Part shown: positions 11,973 to 23,285 of the stretch, piece after piece | How positions within the stretch are numbered: position 1 is the stretch's first letter | Layout of the letters: each line of letters begins with the position of its first letter | NCBI GenBank assembly: GCA_964017195.1 | Contig: OZ024897.1 | Coordinates: 5,956,360-6,020,359, forward strand | Origin: Siderastrea radians | Taxonomy: Eukaryota > Cnidaria > Anthozoa > Scleractinia > Rhizangiidae | Length of the DNA: 64,000 nt | Reading direction: 5' to 3' | Program-made: the position numbers and the translations under genes | Notes under the pieces: generated by a model | Database searches by the model: none | Told to the model about the DNA's origin: nothing | What the model saw: the letters and a program-made list of their open reading frames with translations, nothing else

Positions 11973-13102
11973 ACAAAGGAGGACGTTTCACCGGCACGCT
12001 TTGCGCGCTCAGTCAATTATGCGAATTTGTGTTCAAAATGGCGTTCGCGAAGTTGCCCTCCCGCCATTTTTGGTCCGTTTTCTCTGGTAAGAATCTCGCT
12101 TCAATGAGCCGCTACTACAATACCTTTTCAATTTTTGAAAACTTTAGTCCTTGTTCGTTATTTTAGCCGCGACAAAGAAGTATTTGTTCGGGAAGAGAGC
12201 TCGTAATTGTTTCACAAACATATATTACATGGATCGCTAGGTCTTTTGTTTTGCATTCGGAATGATTGGTCGGCTTACGTTTTGCTCCATCGTTCCGTTT
12301 TCCCTTAAGACCTAAAAACAAAACTCGCCTTTATGCAAAGTTAGATCATTGAACGTTCTTCAAACGCTTAGGTCGCCTAAGGTCTCCAGGTTTTAGAAAG
12401 TTACGGCGGTTTGAAATTGTGCTCGAAATAGGCGCCAAAATTGGTCGTTTCATTTGCTCGCGGAACGATTACTTGAAACAGTTGTCGCTTCCTAAATCTT
12501 TGCACGAAGAAATGAATCTCAGATCGGCGGTGCAGCATTTCATAAAGCACATGTTATGTCAATAGCCTTTGTGAGAGCTTGCAGTGATGGATTCTTCCGA
12601 AAAAAGGAAGCTTATTGCGACTGGAACTACTCCCAAGAAAGCTGAAAAACTACGGAAGAAAACGAGCGAAAGTGGCTGTAGTTCACAAAGATCACCACTC
12701 ACGACCACATCAGGAATTGGAGGAAAGCGGCTGTTCTCGTCACCTTCACAAAAGGTACGCTCGACTATGAGTAAAAGTTTTTTCTGTTAATTTTAAGAGT
12801 AGTAATTTTGGCTCTATTTGTGGAAAATGTGAAGGTTAAACAATATTAATACTTCCCCAGCGAGTTCTATACATGATATTTCCTTTTATTTTCATATTAG
12901 AATGGATGTCGTTTGAATCAATACAGTGGACATAAAGCAAGTCTGCTGTAGAGAAAGGAGCGCAATTTCCATCAACAATTTCCATCGCCTCGAAGAACTC
13001 TCCACTCGCAAATGCGACAAATGAGAAGGTCACTTGATAGACGCTTTGATAATATGCTTTGACTAGGCGCGCAAAGCATGCCGGTGAAACGTCCTCCTTT
13101 GT
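11973..13102 (+). mobile_element. TIR transposon, 1130 bp, private to copy 1, carrying two exons
   Basis: The ends are a 36-bp inverted repeat with one mismatch (starting ACAAAGGAGGACGTTTCACC), flanked by CTCTC at 11968-11972 and 13103-13107. Copy 2 has the empty site near 59053-59057, so the insertion followed the duplication. Inside are two exons with matching splice phases: 12038-12086 (ATG, donor GTAAGA, phase 1) and 12585-12754 (acceptor TTGCAG, donor GTACGC). There is no transposase. The superfamily is uncertain. The exons may be a captured host gene 5' end (Pack type) or the element's own remnant. Confidence 0.8.
12038..12754 (+). pseudogene. Two spliced 5' exons inside the TIR element
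   Basis: Exon 12038-12086 encodes MAFAKLPSRHFWSVFS plus one base. Exon 12585-12754 completes the codon and encodes a basic, Ser/Thr-rich stretch beginning MDSSEKRKLIATG and ending SSPSQK at a GT donor (phase 0). No downstream exon follows inside the element. A further possible exon on the minus strand (about 12890-13035) reads toward the left. Function not recognised; most likely a captured gene fragment. Confidence 0.45.
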
Positions 13103-13337
13103 CTCTCACCAAGAGTTGGCGAGAGTTCATGTCAACTCACTGAAAGGGAATGAGCGTAAGTGAGAGAGTGCAAAGAGTTAGTGGTTAGAAAGGAGCGTGA
13201 GCTGACGAGAGTTAAAGTTTACTGAGAGCACACGAGAAACGATAAAAGCGTATGTGGATTAGTGGTAAAGCAAGAGAGTTGACGAGAATTTTAACTCGCT
13301 GAGAGCGCATGGGAGTGGATGAGAGCGTATGTGGTTT

Positions 13338-13513
13338 CGGTGGAACCTCGATTTAACGAACCTCTATATCGCGAAGTCCTCGGTATCACGTAAGATACTT
13401 ATCAGCCCAGTAATAGTGTAATGTAAGGAAAAGAATCTCGATATAAGGAGCCCTCGATATAACTAGCCAATTACCCCAGTCCCTTGGCACTTCCTTAAAT
13501 CGAGGCTCCACTG
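13338..13513. mobile_element. pogo/Tigger-like MITE
   Basis: Ends GGTGGAACCTCGATTTAACG and AAATCGAGGCTCCACTG are inverted, followed by TA. They resemble the CAGTGGAACCTC termini known from pogo/Tigger elements. The copy 2 equivalent is 59288-59445. Confidence 0.6.
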
Positions 13514-14613
13514 TAGTTGCCTAAACGAAGAGATAAGAACTGTCATAGATTCTAAGGAAAACTTGAGCAGACTCAAACTCTTTGAGACGGCCACAGTGTT
13601 GACGAAACGCATGACTGAACTCAAAAGAAAGGCAAGAATTTACCGAGTTCTCGTCTCTTTTTGTTTTCATGGGGCGAGGCAAATGGGATCAGGAGTTTTA
13701 ATTTTCTCTTGTTTGGCCTGACCCCCTCATGCACTCCAAGCTAGCTTTTCTTCTGAACTCTCTTATTGAAGTTTAACCTGATTGGTCCTCACTGGACTCA
13801 GGAGGTTCCTCTTACTTTTGTAATGAAATCACGAATGAACTAGAAGAGGATTCTTAATAAACGGTACGCTTATGCGTACAGGTGTGGCTTCAAATTGTGA
13901 CAAAACAAAAAGAAGATTAGATAGTCTTACCTTGGACTCTGAAATGGAAGCGTGAACTGTAAAACCTCTGAGGACAGTTGAAAATTAACATTATTACGCA
14001 GTTAATAAAGCGAACTTGAACTTTTTGGGATAAGCGTGCTCGTGAGCACGGTTTGAATCACTTCTGATTTCTCAGAATTTGGTCGAGAAAGACGTACGTA
14101 ATGCGTCGTGTCTACGTTAAACTGTCTACGTTAAAATGTTTGTAGGCTTCTTTTTCTTTTCAGTCTGAACCGAGAGGTCAACTAAACAGCTCATTTAAAA
14201 TTAAGGCGTCTTCCTCGTTCTAAGCGATCTCAATCGGCAGATGCTATTGTAGCAGAATCACTAACTGGCCAAACGTTTTCCCGTCCCCCCCCCCCCGGGA
14301 CGTTTGCGTAGCAATGGGACACGATTCTTACGTCTTCCTCACAAGCGCAACGGATACAAATTGAATTTTGTGGTTTTCTATTTCAAAATTTTTTCCACCG
14401 ACAAATATGTTTGCGCTCACAAAATCGTTTGAAATCTAGTAGAAGGCGTGATTTGTCAACAAAATTAATTCTGTTAAGTTTGAAACCAGACTAGAATAGC
14501 CCCGGGAATAGCCGATCTTGAGAGTCCTGTCTTGCATACTCTCAGTTTCTTCACTTCTTGGGTGACAAGTGACTTCATGCTTTGCGAATGTGGCAAAGCC
14601 GTATCCAGACAAA

Positions 14614-14644
<31 letters not shown>

Positions 14645-15265
14645 AAAATAGATCAATAAATATAGGAACTGAAAACGCGCGTGCTGACAATGTGTGGCTC
14701 GAAGCCACATAAAAACTGGTTTTCGTTCCCGTCTTTCGTCCAAGTCGCTCATTTCGTTGAGTTGGGCCACTCAAATAGGAAAACATATGTGGTTTCTCCA
14801 GCCCCAGTTGTTCAAACGCTGGATAACCTTGTCCGCTGGAAAATTCCGTAAAATATTTTGGAGTACATGTTAAACACGGACTAGCAAATAAATAGCCAAG
14901 TGGATTAAGTTGTTCGGCCGTTTAAAAACTGGGGCCAGTTCTAGGACAAAACACAAGATCTATTTTAGCACAAAATAAATTTCTTTAAAAGTCCAACAAT
15001 ACAAACACAAAAACAAATTGTGAAAATAAATAATTTAATAATTCCAAAGTGCCTAATGGTCAAAATGTAGCATCAATTGCGTTAACTGATTACTGATTTC
15101 ACATCAAAGATATATTACTTATGTCCCATACCGTAATCTTGCGTTTAGCACAAATCGATTTTATTTATGAGAAAAAATGACATGTACTGTGTTTCTTAAG
15201 AGATATAGAAATATGAGACATAACGAGCCAGACGCTCTTAGCAACCAAAAATTACCTTGGGATCC
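13514..15265. other. Intergenic, copy 1 right part
   Basis: No supported gene. Contains an AAAT microsatellite (about 14610-14650; shorter in copy 2 near 60714-60745) and a C-run at 14285-14297. Homology to copy 2 ends at 15218. Confidence 0.5.
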
Positions 15266-15302
15266 CGCAGAGATACGTGTCTTTAAGACACGTACCTCTG
15301 CG
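15266..15302. repeat. Near-perfect 37-bp palindrome
   Basis: CGCAGAG.TACGTGTCTT is followed directly by its complement (AAGACACGTA.CTCTGCG) with one mismatched position and almost no loop. It lies between the duplication breakpoint at 15218 and the transposon at 15503. It could be a cruciform site or part of a small foldback element. Confidence 0.7.
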
Positions 15303-15502
15303 TGAAGCCCAGTAACTTACTAGCATTCCAATGTAATTAAATCAGTTTTGATGATCGTTTCTGTTCCACTTAGGCGTTAATTTTCGCGCGAATGTGTTAT
15401 AATCTTTAAGCGTGAAATTCTTTCTTGCTTGTTTTAATTGATTCTAATGTTATTCATGGTGTTTGAGAGATACATAAACAGGTTTTAATTGCGGTGTGGC
15501 AG

Positions 15503-15645
15503 TAGTCCGGCGGATAAGTGTCATTTTGAGAACTAATCGTGCACTTTATGATAAAAACATAAAACTTGGCACACAAATACTATAAATCATGAGGAATATT
15601 TTAAAGATTATAGGCAACCTGGATATGACCTTTTCCGGGGGGGAC
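15503..15645. repeat. Left terminal inverted repeat of the transposon
   Basis: Aligns to the reverse complement of 21294-21426 over its whole length with scattered mismatches and small indels. Shared blocks include GTGCACTTTATGATAAAA and AAAGATTATAGGCAACCT. Confidence 0.9.
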
Positions 15646-16194
15646 AGCAATCTTTATGACAGCATGGTGCAAAATTACTAAATGAAAGGTTAAATAACTA
15701 TTTTTGAGGCTGGTCACTCTTTAAAGTAGGTCCAGAGTTTTTAAAATTGTGTGAAAATAAACTTTTGAATTTTTTTCTGGAAATTACTGTCATTTTGAGG
15801 TGAATTTATGCAAATTAGATTTTCGAATGAATTCATCCACAAACATTTTATCATAATATCTTGCAACTGTTCCCTTTTTTAAGTTCCTCTTAAAAAACCT
15901 ATTTTAACTTGTTTCAATACTGTTTTTAAGTACGTATACTGTGCAAGAGCAAAATGTTAAAAACACACGTTTGCAATAATCGCCGCCATCAAAAAAAGGA
16001 ATCGCCGAAAAATGTTTGAGAAAGTTATTGTTTTGTTTTTTGTTTTTCAAGTGTGAATGCAAATTGTATTTTCACGTGCATATATTGTACCAGGTAATCA
16101 GGTCTATTGTTTTCTTCTGTGTGCCACGTTGCTGCCTTGTTTTCGATGCCGTTCAAAATATTACGATGGCTTATCTAATCCGCTTCTAAACAAA

Positions 16195-19100
16195 ATGAAG
16201 CCGTTTAGAATTGTCTCAAGCAGTGACATTACCAGTTCCCTAAGTAATAAAAGCGACACGCCCTTGGAATGGAGTAAGTGCATCTTCTGTCAAGAAGACA
16301 CCGGCAAGAAACTCGTGTGTCCAGCCGACTATGCCGATAGATTTAGAGGAGCTGGTTATAAAACTATCGTTGAAACGTTACAAGCATTCTATGACCTTGG
16401 TTGTTTGCCGGACGATGTCAATCTTACTCGCATGAACGATGGCGATGGGCTGGAGCAAACATTCGTAAGCAGGAGGGCGAAATTCCATACAACGTGCAGT
16501 CTCAAATTCAACAAAAATGAACTCCAACGTGCTACCAAACGGAAGACGAGTGCAGATGAAGAAATTTCTCCTGGAGCAAAGAAAAAATATACTCGTCAAA
16601 ACCTCTTCCGAAAAGATGAAGCCGCTGATATTTGTTTCTTTTGTGACGAACCTGCAACAGATTCAAAACCACTCCATAAAGCCTCAACACTGGACCTTGA
16701 CACTCGAGTGCGCCAGTGTGCAGTAAATGTGCAAGACCAGCGTTTAATAGCGAAGCTCAGTGAAAGAGATTTAATCGCGAAGGGGGCAGAATATCACACC
16801 CAATGCCTAGTGTCATTGTACAACAGAGATAGGGATAGAGCAGGTACATCACATGATCAAGACGACACGAACACGGCCAAGAGCACAGCATTTGCTGAAC
16901 TTATTTCATATATACAAGATGCTCTTGAGGACAAAGATACCACCCCTGTTTTCCAACTATCGGAATTAAAGAAACTTTACGTTGACAGAGTGGATCAGCT
17001 TGGAGGGGACCCCTCAGTAGTTCACTCTACAAGATTAAAAGAGAAAATTCTCAGCTACATTCCTCAATTGGAAGCATACAATGAAGGTCGAAATGTATTG
17101 TTTGTGGCCAGTGAAAACGTAGGAAAATCTCTAAGAAGATCGTGTCAACTTGGCGATGAGAGTGAAGCTGTGCTCCTTTCTCGTGCCGCAAACATTATTC
17201 GCCAGGACATGCTGAGAAAAAAATGTGAACCATTCAGTGGTTCATTCACAGAAGATTGCCAGGAAAATTCGGTTCCTTAATCTTTGCTGATGCTTATTTC
17301 AATGATCTTGTATGGTACAAGCATAAAGGACAACGCTAGCTACTTGTCACAACCTGCTCTGTCTCTTTCGCAATTGATAACGTATAACAGTTGCGTGCGC
17401 CGGCGTCAACAACCATCTTCAAACACCAGGCACTTCGAACAACGAGAGACGCCACTGCCATTATTTCTCGGTGCATTAGTACACACAAAAACAAGATCAA
17501 AAGATCTAGTGGATACACTTTACAAGCTGGGATTATCTGTTTCATATGACCGTGTCCTAGGATTGTCTGCAGACCTTGGTAACTCTGCTATTAGCCACTT
17601 CGAGACAGTTGGAACTGTTTTCCCACCTACACTGAACATTGGTGTGTTCACGACATCAGCAGTCGATAATATCGATCATGATCCAACAGCAACTAGTGCA
17701 CATGGATCCTTCCATGGAACAGGTATATCACTGTTCCAGCATCCCGACACTGAAAATCGTGGAACAGAGCAAACACGCGTTTCTATCTCCAGGTCTGGCA
17801 AGAAAGTTTCAAAACTACCGGACAGCTATACACTTGTACCGGCAGCTTCTGTTGCAAAGGACGAGCCTCCTGTTCCAGAAGTTTGTGGACTGAAACAACC
17901 CAGCTGCAGTCTGATGAATAATGCTGTAGCAGAAGAGAATGACTGGTGCGATCATCTCAGCAAGATTATCGATGAAGGTAATTATGACAGTACCAGTGGT
18001 AAGGATTTGCAATATCCTGGGCAGCATACCACTCAAGAAGGCAACAACTAGAAGAGACCCCCATTCTTGGCCCTGCAGCAGTCAGCGCCCTTCTCCCTCT
18101 TTTCCCGAATGACTCGAAGTCAGTAGCGATGATTCGACATTCCATGAATGTGGTGAAAAAGGCTGTGGCAGTTCTTAATCCTGGACAAATTCCCGTGATC
18201 ACATTTGATCAACCGCTTTTCAAGATTGCAAAGCAAATCCAGTGGATGTGGCCAGAAGAATATGGGGAGGAGTCATTTGTAGTAATGTTGGGTGGCCTAC
18301 ACATCAAGATGACATTGCTAAAGGCACTTGGAGATTTTTTGGATGGCAGTGGCTGGACGTCAGCACTAGTGCAAGCTGAAATAGCGACAGCAGGAACTTC
18401 GAATTCGTTCCTGAAAGTTGCGCATGTCAAGAGAACCGCCCGTGCACACCAGATTACAGCCTGCGCTCTCTATAAGCTTCGACAGGCATCGTACGTTGAG
18501 TGGCAAACGAATCAGCTAGGATGTAGCAGTGAATCGTTCGAAGAATGGTGCGAACAGAGAGCCCTTCAAAGTCCACAGTTCCATTTCTGGCAGCTTGTGC
18601 TGAGTATTGAGTTGGAAGTACTGACCTGGGACAGATCAATCCACGAAGACAACTTCCTTTTGTATGTAGAAGCTTTGACAAGGCTTCAGTGGCTGTTCCA
18701 TTCTCTTGACCACTACAACTACGCTCGTGCGAGTGCCATTCACCTGCGTGACATGGTTATTCTTCGCGAGAAACACCCCAGAATTTTTGAAGCATTTTGC
18801 AAGGGAAAGTTCACCGTTAACAAGACACAACGAGCATTCTCTAGGATGGCTATAGATGAAAGCCATGAGCAGAACAACGCCTGCGTGAAAGGAGATGGAG
18901 GAGCAGTGGGCCTAACCGAGAACCCATCGGCACTACTGCGATGGATGGTGTCTGGACCTGAGATGGCGAGGATTATTGGCGAATTTCGCACCGTATTGGA
19001 CAAGAAGGAAACAGTTTCACAGCTTCATCACCACGAGGACCAGCCAGGTGATTTGATTTAACTTATCAATTTTTTTCCTAATATTTTCACCGTTCTTGGA

Positions 19101-20987
19101 TATCTCCAGTCTGTCGTTACCGCTGAAATACAAGAAACTAAAAACAGTTTTTAAAATATTTTATAATAGCTTTTAAGCTATATATTAACAGGAATCAATA
19201 TGATAATTCCACAACGATGACATCATATTTTTTTTCTTTTTCTTAGCAATACAAGCATCGTTCCTCAAGAATGTGAAGGCTTTGGTTGAAACCATGGACA
19301 ATATGGGCAACCCATTCTCTGATACTAGTGGTGATCTCTTAGTTCTTGATACCCGTGAGGTAATGGATGCAGCAGTCCACAATTCTGTCCGCAATTTGCA
19401 AGAGATTGGCAAACGTCGATGCAACGAGTTCTTTAGCAGGCGATTAGTAGAACGCACGACTCCACTCAGTGACAGAATACCAAAGAACAATTTGAGTTTA
19501 TTCAGCTGGCGTCCTGATAAAGCAAAAACCCTCACACAGGAGCAGCGTCTGTCAATGAAAAGGGACCGGCATTTGTTCGCAACTTTATATATCGCCAGTC
19601 AAGTGCGCGATGCTGACCTTGAAGAGTTTTTCCAACATGAAAACCAGTCGTGGCCACCTTCAATATCTGACTACGGCAAGTTGAGATCAGTTACAAAGTC
19701 TGACCTACTGCCATGCCTGGAAGATCTCCTGCCGCAAACTGACGAAGCGAACAACTTAGTTCCTGAAGTGGACATGATTGTTCTCGATGGTGCAGTAATA
19801 GTCAACATGATTAAACCTGCCAAGTCCAATACATTTGCAGAGTATGTCAGTGAATTTATGACATACATACGAAGTCAGTTCACGAAATCTGTTCAACGAG
19901 TCGATGTAGTGTTTGATGACTACAGAGACGCGAATCTCAAGGCGGCCACAAGGATGAAGAGGGGAACGGGTGTGCGCATCAGAGTGGAAGGAAGAAAGAA
20001 ACTTCCTAAAAACTGGCATCAGTTTCTGCGAGAAGACGGAAACAAAACAGAGCTCTTTAATCTTCTCAGCGACAACGTAACAGCGGAGACTTTTCCTGGT
20101 GTGGTGGTGATGACTAGAGGAAAAGAGCTTCGCTGCTCGGAGGTAGTTAACGAACAGGGGCTTTCGCCTTGCATGCACGAAGAGGCGGACACACGGATGC
20201 TACTGCATGCCGCAGATGGTGCCAAACAAGGATTCAAAAGAATCTTGGTTAGGACTGTTGACACAGATGTCGTTGTTCTCGCTGTCAGTACCGCTAACAA
20301 ACTGGCATGTGAACAGTTAATTGTGTCATTTGGAACAGGAAAGACATCCCGGTACCTAGATGCAACTCTCATGGCGCGACAATTGGGCAGTGTCAAGTGC
20401 GACGCATTACCTGCTTTCCATGCACTCACCGGGTGCGACACTACGTCAGGTTTTGCAGGAAGAGGAAAGCGTACAGCATGGTCGGTGTGGAATAAGTTCA
20501 GTGATGTCACGCCCGCTCTACTAACACTTGCTCAAACACCAACAGAAGCACACATAGATGAGATCCTTCCTACCATCGAGAGATTCGTCATTCAGATGTA
20601 TGGCAAAGAAAGTTCTGATAGCAGTGTTAACAAGGCAAGACAAACTTTGTTCACACAGAAAGGCAGGGAGATAGAGAACATTCCACCAACAAAGGATGCC
20701 CTACGTCAGCACGTCCTTCGAACAGGATATCAGGCTGGTCATGTGTGGGGTCAGGCTCTCCTTAAAAACCACAGCTACCTAGCCCAGACGAATTCGGCTG
20801 GAGGCGCCAAAATGATTCTTCTCAGTGGGAGGTGAAGTGGATGGACCTGCCTCCTGCTGGTGCAGCTTGCCGTGCTGTAGTCAAGTGTAGATGCACTAAA
20901 GGATGCAAAGGGCGGTGCAGATGTGCTAAAGAAAATCTGCCGTGTACAATGTTGTGCAAATGTGGTGGTTGTAAGCGCCTTGAATGA
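16195..20987 (+). pseudogene. Transposon protein: zinc modules, DDE-like core, XPG-like nuclease, Cys-rich tail
   Basis: Start chosen at 16195 (MKPFRIV); the frame is open from 16057. About 1,530 codons in the original gene. Order: zinc module CIFC..C..H..C; a second module CFFC...YHTQC; a middle region with AVDNIDH (17656-17680), TFDQPL (about 18202-18220) and DESHEQNN (about 18856), candidate acidic residues of a DDE core; an intron at 19048-19246 (GT-AG, phase 1, frame preserved); then an XPG/FEN1-like block with VVFDDYRDANLK, EEADTRM, TVDTDVVVL and TGCDTTSGFAGRGK; then a tail with about 10 Cys (20862-20972). Breaks: in-frame TAA at 17278-17280, a frameshift near 18000-18003, and a frameshift in the A-run near 20807-20812. 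Presumably acts in the nucleus on the element's ends. Not active as written. Confidence 0.8.
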
Positions 20988-21293
20988 AAGGGACACTTGT
21001 TTGGCCATATACGTTTAATTGTTTTATCCTATTAGCTCACGACAGAACAGTCATTCAGTCAATATCGGGGCTTCTTTGAAATGACTATATTGAAATCACA
21101 ATTTTTGCTGCGAAATGACCTCTGTAATTCTTAGAAACACTTTTAAAGCAATTTTGATAGCAAACGTCGTTTTTTTGGTGTTAGATCAATAAGTATGTAT
21201 CATTAAATTGGCAGTTTGACGCTGTACCAAGTTGTTTTGTTCAATGTTGTTGTAGCAATAAATCTGCCCGGCGGCCATTTTGAAAAATGTCCC

Positions 21294-21426
21294 GTCCCCC
21301 CTGACAAAGGCCACTTCCAGGTTGCCTATAATCTTTGAAATGTTCCCCATGAATTATAGTATTAGTGTGCCAAGTTTCATGCTTTTATCATAAAGTGCAC
21401 AACACTTTCACATATCCGCCGGACTA
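21294..21426. repeat. Right terminal inverted repeat of the transposon
   Basis: Inverted partner of 15503-15645; begins within GTCCCCCC and ends GGACTA just before the CAG target duplicate. Confidence 0.9.
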
Positions 21427-21429
21427 CAG

Positions 21430-22026
21430 GAAATTGCTTAAAAAAACGTATAGCCTTGAAGAAGAAAAATTAGGCTTTTGACCAAGCGACGGATCTCCAT
21501 CGGCAAATCGAAAAAACTACACTCCTACTCAAGCACACTGTCCAGGCGTTAGTTATACTGCAAAATAATTAAAAATTTCATCCCGCTTCACTCGATCGGC
21601 AAAGCCTGAAACAAGGATATCAACGCTGAAATACTACGTGAAATTATCAGCCGCTTAAATTTCTTCCAGACGAGCTAATATTATCCTTTTCCGGTAGGAG
21701 ATTTATACCGCGTTTAAATATTCCGTTTTTGCGACGATGAGCTCCATCTGCCATGAAATAGTAAGACAAAGACTGAATTTGACCGACATAGGATTCTGGA
21801 CCAGTATCTAGACTACGAGCAGTCTCTTTTCACTCAAGAGTAGTCAGGCAAAAAGAAGACCCTGACATGTCGCAGTGAACATGCTCATAACGCGCGCATC
21901 ACGTTTTAACGCCCCAGGCGATTTTCGCGCTCGCTCGTGTCTCTCGCGTGTCCTTTGTGCTATGTCTTCTTGTGTACTTTCCGGTATCATGTAAAATAAA
22001 TACAGAGCGAACCAAAACAAACTCAC
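21430..22026. other. Spacer after the transposon
   Basis: No supported gene. Short CpG-containing stretch near 21890-21960 (GCGCTCGCTCGTGTCTCTCG), partly similar in style to 23500-23560. Confidence 0.4.
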
Positions 22027-22161
22027 ACCGGTTCGAAAGTCGCACCGGAATAATTATAAGCACCTCCAATTTTATTCTGGTTCCAACTTGCGAAATACGG
22101 ACAACATTTGACAACGCAGAGCTCCTCACTAACTGAAGTGTTTGGTGGTTCTTTTGGTGCA
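22027..22161 (-). CDS. Isolated exon with CVVKCCP motif
   Basis: A 135-nt minus-strand exon bordered by an acceptor (CCTATTCTCAG) and a strong donor (GTGAGT), phase 2 at both ends. It encodes APKEPPN, EELCVVKCCPYF and YSGATFEP. A paired-Cys KCCP motif of this kind is familiar from the ectodomains of Methuselah-like secretin-family GPCRs in cnidarians and arthropods, so it may be a receptor ectodomain exon. No partner exons are visible nearby. The upstream frame reads like a signal peptide but starts at TTG, so the acceptor reading is preferred. Confidence 0.4.
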
Positions 22162-22435
22162 CTGAGAATAGGCACAAGCATCAGAAAAAGGAAATATTTA
22201 GTCAAAAGAAAACAAAGTGACCATTAAGCAGGCGGTCGTGAAATACACAGGCCTTGCGTGCGATAATAAAATAATGCAATAATTCCAAACCGTTTTTTCA
22301 GGGGCTTATCTTTGAGTTAGGATTGTTTTTGGGGAGGGGGGTTATTGATAATGAGACAAGAATCACTTTTTTTTTCTCCATTAAATTGGAGGGCGATTCT
22401 TCAGAAAAAGTACGGAGAATGTGAGACTTTTATCC
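22162..22435. other. Spacer before the 113-bp satellite
   Basis: AT-rich, with a G-run (22331-22340) and a T-run; no gene seen. Confidence 0.4.
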
Positions 22436-23285
22436 CGGAAGTGCCTGTAGGCATACGGTGATGTCAGGACTCCAACTTGGGTAAACCAGAAAGGATGTAC
22501 GACATTTGTCTAAAATTCTGTCTCAAAATGTTTGTTATGTTGCATATCCCAGAAGCGCTCAGGCATACGTTGATGCCATGGACTCCAACCTGGGTGAACC
22601 AGGAAAAGATATCAACATTTGTCTAAAATTCTGTCTTAAAATGTTTGTTATGTTGCATATCCCAGAAGCGCTCAGGCATACGTTGATGCCATGGACTCCA
22701 ACCTGGGTGAACCAGGAAAAGATATCAACATTTGCCTAAAATTCTGTCTTAAAATGTTTGTTATGTTGCATATCCCAGAAGCGCTCAGGCATACGGTGAT
22801 GCCATGGACTCCAACCTGGGTGAACCAGGAAAAGATATCAACATTTGTCTAAAATTCTGTCTTAAAATGTTTGTTATGTTGCATATCCCAGAAGCACTCA
22901 GGCATGCGTTGATGCCATGGACTCCAACCTGGGTGAACCAGAAAAAGATATCAACATTTGTCTAAAATTCTGTCTCAAAATGTTTGTTATGTTGCATATC
23001 CCAGAAGCGCTCAGGCATATGGTGATGCCACGGACTCCAACCTGGGTGAACCAGAAAAAGATATCAACATTTGTCTAAAATTCTGTCTCAAAATGTTTGT
23101 TATGTTGCATATCCCAGAAGCGCTCAGGCATATGGTGATGCCATGGACTCCAACCTGGGTGAACCAGGAAAAGATATCAACATTTGTCTAAAATTCTCTC
23201 TCAAAATGTTTGTTATGTTGCACACCCCAGAAGTGTTCAGGCATACGGTGATGCCATGGACTCCAACCTGGGTGAACGAGAAAAG
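22436..23285. repeat. 113-bp satellite, about 8 units
   Basis: Tandem units of 113 bp recognisable by GACTCCAACCTGGGTGAAC. The outer units are more diverged and the inner ones nearly identical. Because 113 is not a multiple of 3, the overlapping short frames in it are not protein-coding. Unlike the 56-bp array it is not enclosed by long inverted repeats. Confidence 0.92.

Larger units (their letters stand above)
1..15218. repeat. Segmental duplication, copy 1 (direct, with 47260-61310)
   Basis: The sequence from the left edge of the window to 15218 realigns, in the same order and orientation, with 47260-61310, including exons, introns, MITEs and a minisatellite element. Identity is high by eye, mostly single-base changes and small indels. 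The match stops sharply after a shared ATATGAGA at 15211-15218 (copy 2: 61303-61310). The left end is cut by the window edge, so the true unit may be longer. Copy 1 carries a private transposon at 11973-13102 and a rearranged exon 3' end near 3188-3400. Confidence 0.95.
15503..21426 (+). mobile_element. Academ-like DNA transposon, 5.9 kb, with XPG-like nuclease
   Basis: Ends TAGTCCGGCGGATA and TATCCGCCGGACTA, flanked by CAG on both sides (15500-15502 and 21427-21429): a 3-bp target duplication. Terminal repeats are 143 bp (left) and 133 bp (right), alignable but diverged. The interior carries one large broken gene on the plus strand (16195-20987). My recollection of the Academ superfamily is short target duplications of 3-4 bp, a Cys-rich zinc finger, and in the AcademX group an XPG-type nuclease; all fit here. 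A relative of KDZ or another superfamily cannot be excluded without a search. Copy 2 ends before this point, so its age relative to the duplication is unknown. Confidence 0.82.

Noticed and set aside
15503..21426. Reading the element as a KDZ/Zisupton-type transposon
   Set aside because: The 3-bp duplication and the XPG-like block with Cys-rich tail fit Academ better; not fully excluded.
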